This document shows, in pieces, positions 63,701 to 64,000 of a stretch of 64,000 bases of DNA. Numbering within the stretch: position 1 is the first letter of the stretch; every line of letters starts with the position of its first letter. The stretch comes from CAVZZV01 sp963779845. Its GTDB lineage: Bacteria; Bacteroidota; Bacteroidia; Bacteroidales; GCA-2748055. Location of the stretch: NCBI GenBank assembly GCA_963779845.1, contig CAVZZV010000002.1, positions 124,001 through 188,000 on the forward strand. Reading direction: 5' to 3'. Both the position numbers and the translations under genes were made by a program. The notes below the pieces were generated by a model. The model was not told the DNA's origin and ran no database searches. It saw only the letters and a program-made list of their open reading frames with translations.

Positions 63701-64000
63701 GAAGGATGCCGCATCAGTTCAAGGTAGAGGTCCTCCCTGAAGATGATTCCTGTATTCAAGCAAGTATTCTTTCGCCTTCTTCAATTCCTGAATTCATAAT
63801 GGCCTGGGAAATTACACCTCCGAGACAGGCTGTGGAGGCAATGAGTCCTTCATGAATTTTCTTTCAGAAGTTCAAAATCGATCCTTGGTTTGTAGTAAAA
63901 ACCTTTGGTCCAGCCCAGGGAAACAAGCTTCATGAGGTTATGATACCCTGTTTTGTTTTTGGCAAGCAGTATGAGGTGATCACCGCTTGCCATCTATTTT
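60746..64000 (-). CDS. dnaE: DNA polymerase III alpha subunit, 3' part, heavily frameshifted
   Basis: Replicative polymerase. The right window edge cuts it. Successive frames show DnaE order: ASGDHLILLAKNKTGYHNLMKLVSLGW, HEGLIASTACLGGVI, FREDLYLELMRHPSG and VAVGPGRGSAAGSVVAYCTGI. The catalytic MPDIDIDFDEDGRE follows, then FGTMAAKMSIRDVARV, NALYRPGPMEYIPNF, LRKAMGKK and ELIGMYLTAHPLDQFKPE. It ends FQFCIK-stop at 60746-60748. Frame changes are needed near 63860, 63785, 63750, 63335, 63285, 62440, 62385, 61690, 61475, 61170, 61080, 60945 and 60810. Essentiality and coherent residual homology argue for indel errors. Motifs here are quoted in pieces below 20 residues where possible. Confidence 0.88.

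Overview
The window looks like chromosomal DNA of a gliding or type IX secretion-competent member of the Bacteroidota. Evidence: a PorP/SprF protein next to a giant SprB-repeat adhesin with a gliding-associated C-terminal sorting domain, a GldA-type ATPase, an HU/CCDC81-SPOR protein, an UpxY-like NusG paralogue, and several upstream TAnnTTTG boxes (the Bacteroidota -7 promoter element), some with a TTG 19-20 bases upstream. No genus can be named. No rRNA, tRNA, integrase, transposase or CRISPR array was seen.

Layout. 1-4763 (minus): nucleotide-sugar operon wbpE-wbpD-wbpB-wbpA-galE, predicted to make a UDP-diacetamido-glucuronic acid for surface polysaccharide. 4900-18342: mostly housekeeping genes (SPOR protein, metG, LD-carboxypeptidase, yraN, gldA, SagB-like oxidoreductase, PAP2 protein, rpoN, asnS, uspA, upxY-like nusG, metK). 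A SAM-II-like riboswitch lies in the metK leader. 18622-26143: TPR protein and the PorP/SprF plus SprB-type adhesin pair. 26327-32806: FtsX-type permease, methyltransferase, rbfA, HAD phosphatase, ferredoxin-like protein, trpS, GNAT-like protein. 33125-36887: GDP-fucose genes gmd-fcl, convergent with a polyprenyl-phosphate sugar transferase and separated from it by a 52-bp near-perfect palindrome. 37165-48309: gltX, tatD, tcdA, an outer-membrane barrel, rhlE, a HEAT-like protein, fumC, a CAP lipoprotein, and an HlyD-TolC pair. 48342-52685: prfB with a programmed +1 frameshift, a decayed ROK kinase, recX, prmC, ribD. 52772-58290: a TPR-caspase gene directly followed by a propeller/Y_Y_Y/SpoIIE phosphatase gene, a likely signalling pair. 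58291-59619: an array of 184-bp tandem repeats, each a long imperfect hairpin. 59620-64000: LOG-family gene, trxA, and the 3' part of dnaE.

Sequence quality matters here. Single-base frameshifts break gldA (about 10484) and the adhesin (about 25080), then recX and the ROK gene. The LOG gene (several) and dnaE (at least twelve in 3.3 kb) are riddled with them, although the reading in alternating frames remains well conserved. This pattern in an essential gene is best explained by uncorrected indel errors after the repeat array, not by gene decay.

The features most worth follow-up are the tandem hairpin array, the metK riboswitch with an overlapping terminator-like hairpin, the caspase/phosphatase pair, and the long palindrome at the end of fcl.
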